A stretch of DNA of 64,000 nucleotides from Cladorhizidae sp. MBARI D1340-BT2. Lineage: Eukaryota; Porifera; Demospongiae; Poecilosclerida; Cladorhizidae. The stretch lies in contig JAQNBH010000002.1 in NCBI GenBank assembly GCA_028752905.1, positions 28,689,932 to 28,753,931 of the forward strand, written 5' to 3'. Shown piece by piece: positions 36,601 to 49,062 of the stretch. Positions within the stretch are counted from its first letter, which is position 1. Each line of letters starts with the position of its first letter. The position numbers were made by a program, and so were the translations under genes. The notes under the pieces are model-generated. The model did no database searches. It worked only from the letters and a program-made list of their open reading frames with translations, and had not been told where the DNA came from.

Positions 36601-37722
36601 GTTATGGTGATTTGAAGTGGTAAGGTTTGGGATCTTTCCTGGCGTTTTCCAGTTGCCAAAGCGGTGGCCTGCCAGTGAAAACCACTACATTTATTGATAA
36701 TCTGTTCACATGTTGCAGATAAGGGCCTTCTCTATCAGTTGACAAAATCTGGGACTTTGGTCTTGTTAATTAGGGCAGTTATGAATTGTACTCTTACTTG
36801 ATGCTAAACATGTTCTTGATATTTGCCCTAATTTGGTCTATATGTTTCTCATTTTCCCCCCGAAAATCTTGTTTTTTTGCCGTGAAGCTCATAACTTTTC
36901 TACACTTTACCTAAAAAAGATAATTTTTATATCACCGGATAGCTCTTCTAATTATCTGTCTTTTGTACGTGCCAAAATTTTAAGTACTCTAAGTATTAGC
37001 AAGTTATGGTGATTTGAAGTGGTAAGGTTTGGGATCTTTCCTGGCGTTTTCCAGTTGCCAAAGCGGTGGCCTGCCAGTGAAAACCACTACATTTATTGAT
37101 AATCTGTTCACATGTTGCAGATAAGGGCCTTCTCTATCAGTTGACAAAATCTGGGACTTTGGTCTTGTTAATTAGGGCAGTTATGAATTGTACTCTTACT
37201 TGATGCTAAACATGTTAGCTTCGTAGATTATCCACACTTCACTGAATAGACTTGTTATACAGCTATTAAGATAGGACTCTCCAAGTGCTCTCTCTTGATA
37301 CCAAACATCCATATATTCTGCACACTTCACTGTAATGGACTTGCAAGATAGGTATCTCTCAGTGTTCTCTATCTTGAGCTAAACATGTTTGCTTCATAGA
37401 TTCTCCACACTTCACTGAATAGACTTGATATATAGCTCTAAAGGTAGGCCTCTCTCTGTTCTCTCTCTTGATACCAAACATCCGTATATTCCGCATACTT
37501 CACAGTAATGGACTTGATAGAATCACAAGATAGGTTTCTCTCTGCTCTCTCTTGATGCTAAATAGATTCTCCACACTTCACTGAATAAACTTGATATATA
37601 GCTATTAAGATAGGTCTCTCTCTGTGCTCTCTGTTGATATCAAACATCCATAATATTCTGCACACTTTACTGTAATGGACTTGATATGATTCGAATGATA
37701 GGTTTCATTATGTGTTCTCTAT
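30666..37722 (+). repeat. Tandem duplication, two adjacent 3.53-kb blocks
   Basis: Copy 1 is 30666-34193 (3528 bp) and copy 2 is 34194-37722 (3529 bp). Each is A B A B A A A B. Module A starts: 30666, 31573, 32482, 32884, 33286 and 34194, 35102, 36011, 36413, 36815. Module B starts: 31068, 31976, 33688 and 34596, 35505, 37217. Diagnostic pair: an A-I with GTTCATAAC plus GTTGATAAAATC heads each block. The one-base length difference is a lost T in 31068-31572 (TTGAACCAAAC), the only 505-bp B. Other differences are CACTGTATAGAC versus CACTGTATAAAC, ACCCCAATAAG at 35102, TTTGCTACAC at 32884, and the last B (33688 is B-2; 37217 has a B-1 3' end). Confidence 0.87.
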
Positions 37723-40342
37723 CTTGATATTTGCCCTAATTTGGTCTATATGTTTCTCATTTTCCCCCCGAAAATCTTGTTTTTTTGCCGTGAAGCTCAA
37801 AACTTTTCTACACTTTACCCAAAAAAGATAATTTTTATATCACCGGATAGCTCTTCTAATTATCTGTCTTTTGTACGTGCCAAAATTTTAAGTACTCTAA
37901 GTATTAGCAAGTTATGGTGATTTGAAGTGGTAAGGTTTGGGATCTTTCCTGGCGTTTTCCAGTTGCCAAAGCGGTGGCCTGCCAGTGAAAACCACTACAT
38001 TTATTGATAATCTGTTCACATGTTGCAGATAAGGGCCTTCTCTATCAGTTGACAAAATCTGGGACTTTGGTCTTGTTAATTAGGGCAGTTATGAATTGTA
38101 CTCTTACTTGATGCTAAACATGTTCTTGATATTTGCCCTAATTTGGTCTATATGTTTCTCATTTTCCCCCCGAAAATCTTGTTTTTTTGCCGTGAAGCTC
38201 ATAACTTTTCTACACTTTACCTAAAAAAGATAATTTTTATATCACCGGATAGCTCTTCTAATTATCTGTCTTTTGTACGTGCCAAAATTTTAAGTACTCT
38301 AAGTATTAGCAAGTTATGGTGATTTCAAGTGGTAAGGTTTGGGATCTTTCCTGGCGTTTTCCAGTTGCCAAAGCGGTGGCCTGCCAGTGAAAACCACTAC
38401 ATTTATTGATAATCAGTTCACATGTTGCAGATAAGGGCCTTCTCTATCAGTTGACAAAATCTGGGACTTTGGTCTTGTTAATTAGGGCAGTTATGAATTG
38501 TACTCTTACTTGATGCTAAACATGTTAGCTTCGTAGATTATCCACACTTCACTGAATAGACTTGTTATACAGCTATTAAGATAGGACTCTCCAAGTGCTC
38601 TCTCTTGATACCAAACATCCATATATTCTGCACACTTCACTGTAATGGACTTGCAAGATAGGTATCTCTCAGTGTTCTCTATCTTGAGCTAAACATGTTA
38701 GCTTCATAGATTCTCCAAACTTCACTGTATAAACTTGATATATAGCTCTAAAGGTAGGCCTCTCTCTGTTCTCTCTCTTGATACCAAACATCCGTATATT
38801 CCGCATACTTCACAGTAATGGACTTGATAGAATCACAAGATAGGTTTCTCTCTGCTCTCTCTTGATGCTAAATAGATTCTCCACACTTCACTGAATAAAC
38901 TTGATATATAGCTATTAAGATAGGTCTCTCTCTGTGCTCTCTGTTGATATCAAACATCCATAATATTCTGCACACTTTACTGTAATGGACTTGATATGAT
39001 TCGAATGATAGGTTTCATTATGTGTTCTCTATCTTGATATTTGCCCTAATTTGGTCTATATGTTTCTCATTTTCCCCCCGAAAATCTTGTTTTTTTGCCG
39101 TGAAGCTCAAAACTTTTCTACACTTTACCCAAAAAAGATAATTTTTATATCACCGGATAGCTCTTCTAATTATCTGTCTTTTGTACGTGCCAAAATTTTA
39201 AGTACTCTAAGTATTAGCAAGTTATGGTGATTTGAAGTGGTAAGGTTTGGGATCTTTCCTGGCGTTTTCCAGTTGCCAAAGCGGTGGCCTGCCAGTGAAA
39301 ACCACTACATTTATTGATAATCTGTTCACATGTTGCAGATAAGGGCCTTCTCTATCAGTTGACAAAATCTGGGACTTTGGTCTTGTTAATTAGGGCAGTT
39401 ATGAATTGTACTCTTACTTGATGCTAAACATGTTCTTGATATTTGCCCTAATTTGGTCTATATGTTTCTCATTTTCCCCCCGAAAATCTTGTTTTTTTGC
39501 CGTGAAGCTCATAACTTTGCTACACTTTACCTAAAAAAGATAATTTTTATATCACCGGATAGCTCTTCTAATTATCTGTCTTTTGTACGTGCCAAAATTT
39601 TAAGTACTCTAAGTATTAGCAAGTTATGGTGATTTCAAGTGGTAAGGTTTGGGATCTTTCCTGGCGTTTTCCAGTTGCCAAAGCGGTGGCCTGCCAGTGA
39701 AAACCACTACATTTATTGATAATCAGTTCACATGTTGCAGATAAGGGCCTTCTCTATCAGTTGACAAAATCTGGGACTTTGGTCTTGTTAATTAGGGCAG
39801 TTATGAATTGTACTCTTACTTGATGCTAAACATGTTAGCTTCGTAGATTATCCACACTTCACTGAATAGACTTGTTATACAGCTATTAAGATAGGACTCT
39901 CCAAGTGCTCTCTCTTGATACCAAACATCCATATATTCTGCACACTTCACTGTAATGGACTTGCAAGATAGGTATCTCTCAGTGTTCTCTATCTTGAGCT
40001 AAACATGTTAGCTTCATAGATTCTCCAAACTTCACTGTATAAACTTGATATATAGCTCTAAAGGTAGGCCTCTCTCTGTTCTCTCTCTTGATACCAAACA
40101 TCCGTATATTCCGCATACTTCACAGTAATGGACTTGATAGAATCACAAGATAGGTTTCTCTCTGCTCTCTCTTGATGCTAAATAGATTCTCCACACTTCA
40201 CTGAATAAACTTGATATATAGCTATTAAGATAGGTCTCTCTCTGTGCTCTCTGTTGATATCAAACATCCATAATATTCTGCACACTTTACTGTAATGGAC
40301 TTGATATGATTCGAATGATAGGTTTCATTATGTGTTCTCTAT
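37723..40342 (+). repeat. Tandem duplication, two 1310-bp A-A-B copies
   Basis: Copy 1 is 37723-39032 and copy 2 is 39033-40342. Each has an A with GCTCAAAAC, an A with TTACCTAAAAAAG, TGATTTCAAG and GATAATCAGTTC, then a B-1 with TTCTCCAAACTTC. Module A starts: 37723, 38125, 39033, 39435. Module B starts: 38527, 39837. A difference seen is TTTGCTACAC in the A at 39435. The second B (39837) is also the first module of the 4814-bp block, so the two duplications overlap. Confidence 0.86.
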
Positions 40343-42054
40343 CTTGATATTTGCCCTAATTTGGTCTATATGTTTCTCATTTTCCCCCCGAAAATCTTGT
40401 TTTTTTGCCGTGAAGCTCAAAACTTTTCTACACTTTACCCAAAAAAGATAATTTTTATATCACCGGATAGCTCTTCTAATTATCTGTCTTTTGTACGTGC
40501 CAAAATTTTAAGTACTCTAAGTATTAGCAAGTTATGGTGATTTGAAGTGGTAAGGTTTGGGATCTTTCCTGGCGTTTTCCAGTTGCCAAAGCGGTGGCCT
40601 GCCAGTGAAAACCACTACATTTATTGATAATCTGTTCACATGTTGCAGATAAGGGCCTTCTCTATCAGTTGACAAAATCTGGGACTTTGGTCTTGTTAAT
40701 TAGGGCAGTTATGAATTGTACTCTTACTTGATGCTAAACATGTTCTTGATATTTGCCCTAATTTGGTCTATATGTTTCTCATTTCCCCCCCGAAAATCTT
40801 GTTTTTTTGCCGTGAAGCTCATAACTTTTCTACACTTTACCTAAAAAAGATAATTTTTATATCACCGGATAGCTCTTCTAATTATCTGTCTTTTGTACGT
40901 GCCAAAATTTTAAGTACTCTAAGTATTAGCAAGTTATGGTGATTTGAAGTGGTAAGGTTTGGGATCTTTCCTGGCGTTTTCCAGTTGCCAAAGCGGTGGC
41001 CTGCCAGTGAAAACCACTACATTTATTGATAATCTGTTCACATGTTGCAGATAAGGGCCTTCTCTATCAGTTGACAAAATCTGGGACTTTGGTCTTGTTA
41101 ATTAGGGCAGTTATGAATTGTACTCTTACTTGATGCTAAACATGTTAGCTTCGTAGATTATCCACACTTCACTGAATAGACTTGTTATACAGCTATTAAG
41201 ATAGGACTCTCCAAGTGCTCTCTCTTGATACCAAACATCCATATATTCTGCACACTTCACTGTAATGGACTTGCAAGATAGGTATCTCTCAGTGTTCTCT
41301 ATCTTGAGCTAAACATGTTAGCTTCATAGATTCTCCACACTTCACTGAATAGACTTGATATATAGCTCTAAAGGTAGGTCTCTCTCTGTTCTCTCTCTTG
41401 ATACCAAACATCCGTATATTTCGCATACTTCACAGTAATGGACTTGATAGAATCACAAGATAGGTTTCTCTCTGCTCTCTCTTGATGCTAAATAGATTCT
41501 CCACACTTCACTGAATAAACTTGATATATAGCTATTAAGATAGGTCTCTCTCTGTGCTCTCTGTTGATATCAAACATCCATAATATTCTGCACACTTTAC
41601 TGTAATGGACTTGATATGATTCGAATGATAGGTTTCATTATGTGTTCTCTATCTTGATATTTGCCCTAATTTGGTCTATATGTTTCTCATTTTCCCCCCG
41701 AAAATCTTGTTTTTTTGCCGTGAAGCTCAAAACTTTTCTACACTTTACCCAAAAAAGATAATTTTTATATCACCGGATAGCTCTTCTAATTATCTGTCTT
41801 TTGTACGTGCCAAAATTTTAAGTACTCTAAGTATTAGCAAGTTATGGTGATTTGAAGTGGTAAGGTTTGGGATCTTTCCTGGCGTTTTCCAGTTGCCAAA
41901 GCGGTGGCCTGCCAGTGAAAACCACTACATTTATTGATAATCTGTTCACATGTTGCAGATAAGGGCCTTCTCTATCAGTTGACAAAATCTGGGACTTTGG
42001 TCTTGTTAATTAGGGCAGTTATGAATTGTACTCTTACTTGATGCTAAACATGTT

Positions 42055-44650
42055 AGCTTCGTAGATTATCCACACTTCACTGAATAGACTTGTTATACAG
42101 CTATTAAGATAGGACTCTCCAAGTGCTCTCTCTTGATACCAAACATCCATATATTCTGCACACTTCACTGTAATGGACTTGCAAGATAGGTATCTCTCAG
42201 TGTTCTCTATCTTGAGCTAAACATGTTATCTTCATAGATTCTCCACACTTCACTGAATAGACTTGATATATAGCTCTAAAGGTAGGTCTCTCTCTGTTCT
42301 CTCTCTTGATACCAAACATCCGTATATTTCGCATACTTCACAGTAATGGACTTGATAGAATCACAAGATAGGTTTCTCTCTGCTCTCTCTTGATGCTAAA
42401 TAGATTCTCCACACTTCACTGAATAAACTTGATATATAGCTATTAAGATAGGTCTCTCTCTGTGCTCTCTGTTGATATCAAACATCCATAATATTCTGCA
42501 AACTTTACTGTAATGAACTTGATATGATTCGAATGATAGGTTTCATTATGTGTTCTCTATCTTGATATTTGCCCTAATTTGGTCTATATGTTTCTCATTT
42601 TCCCCCCGAAAATCTTGTTTTTTTTGCCGTGAAGCTCATAACTTTTCTACACTTTACCCAAAAAAGATAATTTTTATATCACCGGATAGCTCTCTTTTGT
42701 ACGTGCCAAAATTTTAAGTACTCTAAGTATTAGCAAGTTATGGTGATTTGAAGTGGTAAGGTTTGGGATCTTTCCTGGCGTTTTCCAGTTGCCAAAGCGG
42801 TGGCCTGCCAGTGAAAACCACTACATTTATTGATAATCTGTTCACATGTTGCAGATAAGGGCCTTCTCTATCAGTTGACAAAATCTGGGACTTTGGTCTT
42901 GTTAATTAGGGCAGTTATGAATTGTACTCTTACTTGATGCTAAACATGTTCTTGATATTTGCCCTAATTTGGTCTATATGTTTCTCATTTCCCCCCCGAA
43001 AATCTTGTTTTTTTGCCGTGAAGCTCATAACTTTTCTACACTTTACCTAAAAAAGATAATTTTTATATCACCGGATAGCTCTTCTAATTATCTGTCTTTT
43101 GTACGTGCCAAAATTTTAAGTACTCTAAGTATTAGCAAGTTATGGTGATTTGAAGTGGTAAGGTTTGGGATCTTTCCTGGCGTTTTCCAGTTGCCAAAGC
43201 GGTGGCCTGCCAGTGAAAACCACTACATTTATTGATAATCTGTTCACATGTTGCAGATAAGGGCCTTCTCTATCAGTTGACAAAATCTGGGACTTTGGTC
43301 TTGTTAATTAGGGCAGTTATGAATTGTACTCTTACTTGATGCTAAACATGTTAGCTTCGTAGATTATCCACACTTCACTGAATAGACTTGTTATACAGCT
43401 ATTAAGATAGGACTCTCCAAGTGCTCTCTCTTGATACCAAACATCCATATATTCTGCACACTTCACTGTAATGGACTTGCAAGATAGGTATCTCTCAGTG
43501 TTCTCTATCTTGAGCTAAACATGTTAGCTTCATAGATTCTCCACACTTCACTGAATAGACTTGATATATAGCTCTAAAGGTAGGTCTCTCTCTGTTCTCT
43601 CTCTTGATACCAAACATCCGTATATTTCGCATACTTCACAGTAATGGACTTGATAGAATCACAAGATAGGTTTCTCTCTGCTCTCTCTTGATGCTAAATA
43701 GATTCTCCACACTTCACTGAATAAACTTGATATATAGCTATTAAGATAGGTCTCTCTCTGTGCTCTCTGTTGATATCAAACATCCATAATATTCTGCAAA
43801 CTTTACTGTAATGAACTTGATATGATTCGAATGATAGGTTTCATTATGTGTTCTCTATCTTGATATTTGCCCTAATTTGGTCTATATGTTTCTCATTTTT
43901 CCCCCGAAAATCTTGTTTTTTTTGCCGTGAAGCTCATAACTTTTCTACACTTTACCCAAAAAAGATAATTTTTATATCACCGGATAGCTCTCTTTTGTAC
44001 GTGCCAAAATTTTAAGTACTCTAAGTATTAGCAAGTTATGGTGATTTGAAGTGGTAAGGTTTGGGATCTTTCCTGGCGTTTTCCAGTTGCCAAAGCGGTG
44101 GCCTGCCAGTGAAAACCACTACATTTATTGATAATCTGTTCACATGTTGCAGATAAGGGCCTTCTCTATCAGTTGACAAAATCTGGGACTTTGGTCTTGT
44201 TAATTAGGGCAGTTATGAATTGTACTCTTACTTGATGCTAAACATGTTCTTGATATTTGCCCTAATTTGGTCTATATGTTTCTCATTTCCCCCCCGAAAA
44301 TCTTGTTTTTTTGCCGTGAAGCTCATAACTTTTCTACACTTTACCTAAAAAAGATAATTTTTATATCACCGGATAGCTCTTCTAATTATCTGTCTTTTGT
44401 ACGTGCCAAAATTTTAAGTACTCTAAGTATTAGCAAGTTATGGTGATTTGAAGTGGTAAGGTTTGGGATCTTTCCTGGCGTTTTCCAGTTGCCAAAGCGG
44501 TGGCCTGCCAGTGAAAACCACTACATTTATTGATAATCTGTTCACATGTTGCAGATAAGGGCCTTCTCTATCAGTTGACAAAATCTGGGACTTTGGTCTT
44601 GTTAATTAGGGCAGTTATGAATTGTACTCTTACTTGATGCTAAACATGTT
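42055..44650 (+). repeat. Nested 1298-bp B-A-A duplication (left copy)
   Basis: Two adjacent 1298-bp units, 42055-43352 and 43353-44650. Each is B-2, a 390-bp deleted A, then an A-I with C7 and TTACCTAAAAAAG. The first B has GTTATCTTCATAG and the second GTTAGCTTCATAG. The identical nested pair lies at 46869-48166 and 48167-49464, with the GTTATC form again first. The 1298-bp doubling therefore came before the 4814-bp doubling. Confidence 0.86.
42561..42950 (+). repeat. Module A deletion variant (390 bp)
   Basis: An A-I module in which ATAGCTCT runs directly into CTTTTGTACG. Thirteen bases present in other copies (TCTAATTATCTGT) are missing, and the T run is eight instead of seven, giving 390 bp. 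Exactly four copies carry both changes: 42561, 43859, 47375 and 48673. This makes it a clean marker for the nested duplications of this region. The deletion removes no recognisable element. Confidence 0.92.
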
Positions 44651-47600
44651 AGCTTCGTAGATTATCCACACTTCACTGAATAGACTTGTTATACAGCTAT
44701 TAAGATAGGACTCTCCAAGTGCTCTCTCTTGATACCAAACATCCATATATTCTGCACACTTCACTGTAATGGACTTGCAAGATAGGTATCTCTCAGTGTT
44801 CTCTATCTTGAGCTAAACATGTTAGCTTCATAGATTCTCCAAACTTCACTGTATAAACTTGATATATAGCTCTAAAGGTAGGCCTCTCTCTGTTCTCTCT
44901 CTTGATACCAAACATCCGTATATTCCGCATACTTCACAGTAATGGACTTGATAGAATCACAAGATAGGTTTCTCTCTGCTCTCTCTTGATGCTAAATAGA
45001 TTCTCCACACTTCACTGAATAAACTTGATATATAGCTATTAAGATAGGTCTCTCTCTGTGCTCTCTGTTGATATCAAACATCCATAATATTCTGCACACT
45101 TTACTGTAATGGACTTGATATGATTCGAATGATAGGTTTCATTATGTGTTCTCTATCTTGATATTTGCCCTAATTTGGTCTATATGTTTCTCATTTTCCC
45201 CCCGAAAATCTTGTTTTTTTGCCGTGAAGCTCAAAACTTTTCTACACTTTACCCAAAAAAGATAATTTTTATATCACCGGATAGCTCTTCTAATTATCTG
45301 TCTTTTGTACGTGCCAAAATTTTAAGTACTCTAAGTATTAGCAAGTTATGGTGATTTGAAGTGGTAAGGTTTGGGATCTTTCCTGGCGTTTTCCAGTTGC
45401 CAAAGCGGTGGCCTGCCAGTGAAAACCACTACATTTATTGATAATCTGTTCACATGTTGCAGATAAGGGCCTTCTCTATCAGTTGACAAAATCTGGGACT
45501 TTGGTCTTGTTAATTAGGGCAGTTATGAATTGTACTCTTACTTGATGCTAAACATGTTCTTGATATTTGCCCTAATTTGGTCTATATGTTTCTCATTTCC
45601 CCCCCGAAAATCTTGTTTTTTTGCCGTGAAGCTCATAACTTTTCTACACTTTACCTAAAAAAGATAATTTTTATATCACCGGATAGCTCTTCTAATTATC
45701 TGTCTTTTGTACGTGCCAAAATTTTAAGTACTCTAAGTATTAGCAAGTTATGGTGATTTGAAGTGGTAAGGTTTGGGATCTTTCCTGGCGTTTTCCAGTT
45801 GCCAAAGCGGTGGCCTGCCAGTGAAAACCACTACATTTATTGATAATCTGTTCACATGTTGCAGATAAGGGCCTTCTCTATCAGTTGACAAAATCTGGGA
45901 CTTTGGTCTTGTTAATTAGGGCAGTTATGAATTGTACTCTTACTTGATGCTAAACATGTTAGCTTCGTAGATTATCCACACTTCACTGAATAGACTTGTT
46001 ATACAGCTATTAAGATAGGACTCTCCAAGTGCTCTCTCTTGATACCAAACATCCATATATTCTGCACACTTCACTGTAATGGACTTGCAAGATAGGTATC
46101 TCTCAGTGTTCTCTATCTTGAGCTAAACATGTTAGCTTCATAGATTCTCCACACTTCACTGAATAGACTTGATATATAGCTCTAAAGGTAGGTCTCTCTC
46201 TGTTCTCTCTCTTGATACCAAACATCCGTATATTTCGCATACTTCACAGTAATGGACTTGATAGAATCACAAGATAGGTTTCTCTCTGCTCTCTCTTGAT
46301 GCTAAATAGATTCTCCACACTTCACTGAATAAACTTGATATATAGCTATTAAGATAGGTCTCTCTCTGTGCTCTCTGTTGATATCAAACATCCATAATAT
46401 TCTGCACACTTTACTGTAATGGACTTGATATGATTCGAATGATAGGTTTCATTATGTGTTCTCTATCTTGATATTTGCCCTAATTTGGTCTATATGTTTC
46501 TCATTTTCCCCCCGAAAATCTTGTTTTTTTGCCGTGAAGCTCAAAACTTTTCTACACTTTACCCAAAAAAGATAATTTTTATATCACCGGATAGCTCTTC
46601 TAATTATCTGTCTTTTGTACGTGCCAAAATTTTAAGTACTCTAAGTATTAGCAAGTTATGGTGATTTGAAGTGGTAAGGTTTGGGATCTTTCCTGGCGTT
46701 TTCCAGTTGCCAAAGCGGTGGCCTGCCAGTGAAAACCACTACATTTATTGATAATCTGTTCACATGTTGCAGATAAGGGCCTTCTCTATCAGTTGACAAA
46801 ATCTGGGACTTTGGTCTTGTTAATTAGGGCAGTTATGAATTGTACTCTTACTTGATGCTAAACATGTTAGCTTCGTAGATTATCCACACTTCACTGAATA
46901 GACTTGTTATACAGCTATTAAGATAGGACTCTCCAAGTGCTCTCTCTTGATACCAAACATCCATATATTCTGCACACTTCACTGTAATGGACTTGCAAGA
47001 TAGGTATCTCTCAGTGTTCTCTATCTTGAGCTAAACATGTTATCTTCATAGATTCTCCACACTTCACTGAATAGACTTGATATATAGCTCTAAAGGTAGG
47101 TCTCTCTCTGTTCTCTCTCTTGATACCAAACATCCGTATATTTCGCATACTTCACAGTAATGGACTTGATAGAATCACAAGATAGGTTTCTCTCTGCTCT
47201 CTCTTGATGCTAAATAGATTCTCCACACTTCACTGAATAAACTTGATATATAGCTATTAAGATAGGTCTCTCTCTGTGCTCTCTGTTGATATCAAACATC
47301 CATAATATTCTGCAAACTTTACTGTAATGAACTTGATATGATTCGAATGATAGGTTTCATTATGTGTTCTCTATCTTGATATTTGCCCTAATTTGGTCTA
47401 TATGTTTCTCATTTTCCCCCCGAAAATCTTGTTTTTTTTGCCGTGAAGCTCATAACTTTTCTACACTTTACCCAAAAAAGATAATTTTTATATCACCGGA
47501 TAGCTCTCTTTTGTACGTGCCAAAATTTTAAGTACTCTAAGTATTAGCAAGTTATGGTGATTTGAAGTGGTAAGGTTTGGGATCTTTCCTGGCGTTTTCC

Positions 47601-49062
47601 AGTTGCCAAAGCGGTGGCCTGCCAGTGAAAACCACTACATTTATTGATAATCTGTTCACATGTTGCAGATAAGGGCCTTCTCTATCAGTTGACAAAATCT
47701 GGGACTTTGGTCTTGTTAATTAGGGCAGTTATGAATTGTACTCTTACTTGATGCTAAACATGTTCTTGATATTTGCCCTAATTTGGTCTATATGTTTCTC
47801 ATTTCCCCCCCGAAAATCTTGTTTTTTTGCCGTGAAGCTCATAACTTTTCTACACTTTACCTAAAAAAGATAATTTTTATATCACCGGATAGCTCTTCTA
47901 ATTATCTGTCTTTTGTACGTGCCAAAATTTTAAGTACTCTAAGTATTAGCAAGTTATGGTGATTTGAAGTGGTAAGGTTTGGGATCTTTCCTGGCGTTTT
48001 CCAGTTGCCAAAGCGGTGGCCTGCCAGTGAAAACCACTACATTTATTGATAATCTGTTCACATGTTGCAGATAAGGGCCTTCTCTATCAGTTGACAAAAT
48101 CTGGGACTTTGGTCTTGTTAATTAGGGCAGTTATGAATTGTACTCTTACTTGATGCTAAACATGTTAGCTTCGTAGATTATCCACACTTCACTGAATAGA
48201 CTTGTTATACAGCTATTAAGATAGGACTCTCCAAGTGCTCTCTCTTGATACCAAACATCCATATATTCTGCACACTTCACTGTAATGGACTTGCAAGATA
48301 GGTATCTCTCAGTGTTCTCTATCTTGAGCTAAACATGTTAGCTTCATAGATTCTCCACACTTCACTGAATAGACTTGATATATAGCTCTAAAGGTAGGTC
48401 TCTCTCTGTTCTCTCTCTTGATACCAAACATCCGTATATTTCGCATACTTCACAGTAATGGACTTGATAGAATCACAAGATAGGTTTCTCTCTGCTCTCT
48501 CTTGATGCTAAATAGATTCTCCACACTTCACTGAATAAACTTGATATATAGCTATTAAGATAGGTCTCTCTCTGTGCTCTCTGTTGATATCAAACATCCA
48601 TAATATTCTGCAAACTTTACTGTAATGAACTTGATATGATTCGAATGATAGGTTTCATTATGTGTTCTCTATCTTGATATTTGCCCTAATTTGGTCTATA
48701 TGTTTCTCATTTTCCCCCCGAAAATCTTGTTTTTTTTGCCGTGAAGCTCATAACTTTTCTACACTTTACCCAAAAAAGATAATTTTTATATCACCGGATA
48801 GCTCTCTTTTGTACGTGCCAAAATTTTAAGTACTCTAAGTATTAGCAAGTTATGGTGATTTGAAGTGGTAAGGTTTGGGATCTTTCCTGGCGTTTTCCAG
48901 TTGCCAAAGCGGTGGCCTGCCAGTGAAAACCACTACATTTATTGATAATCTGTTCACATGTTGCAGATAAGGGCCTTCTCTATCAGTTGACAAAATCTGG
49001 GACTTTGGTCTTGTTAATTAGGGCAGTTATGAATTGTACTCTTACTTGATGCTAAACATGTT

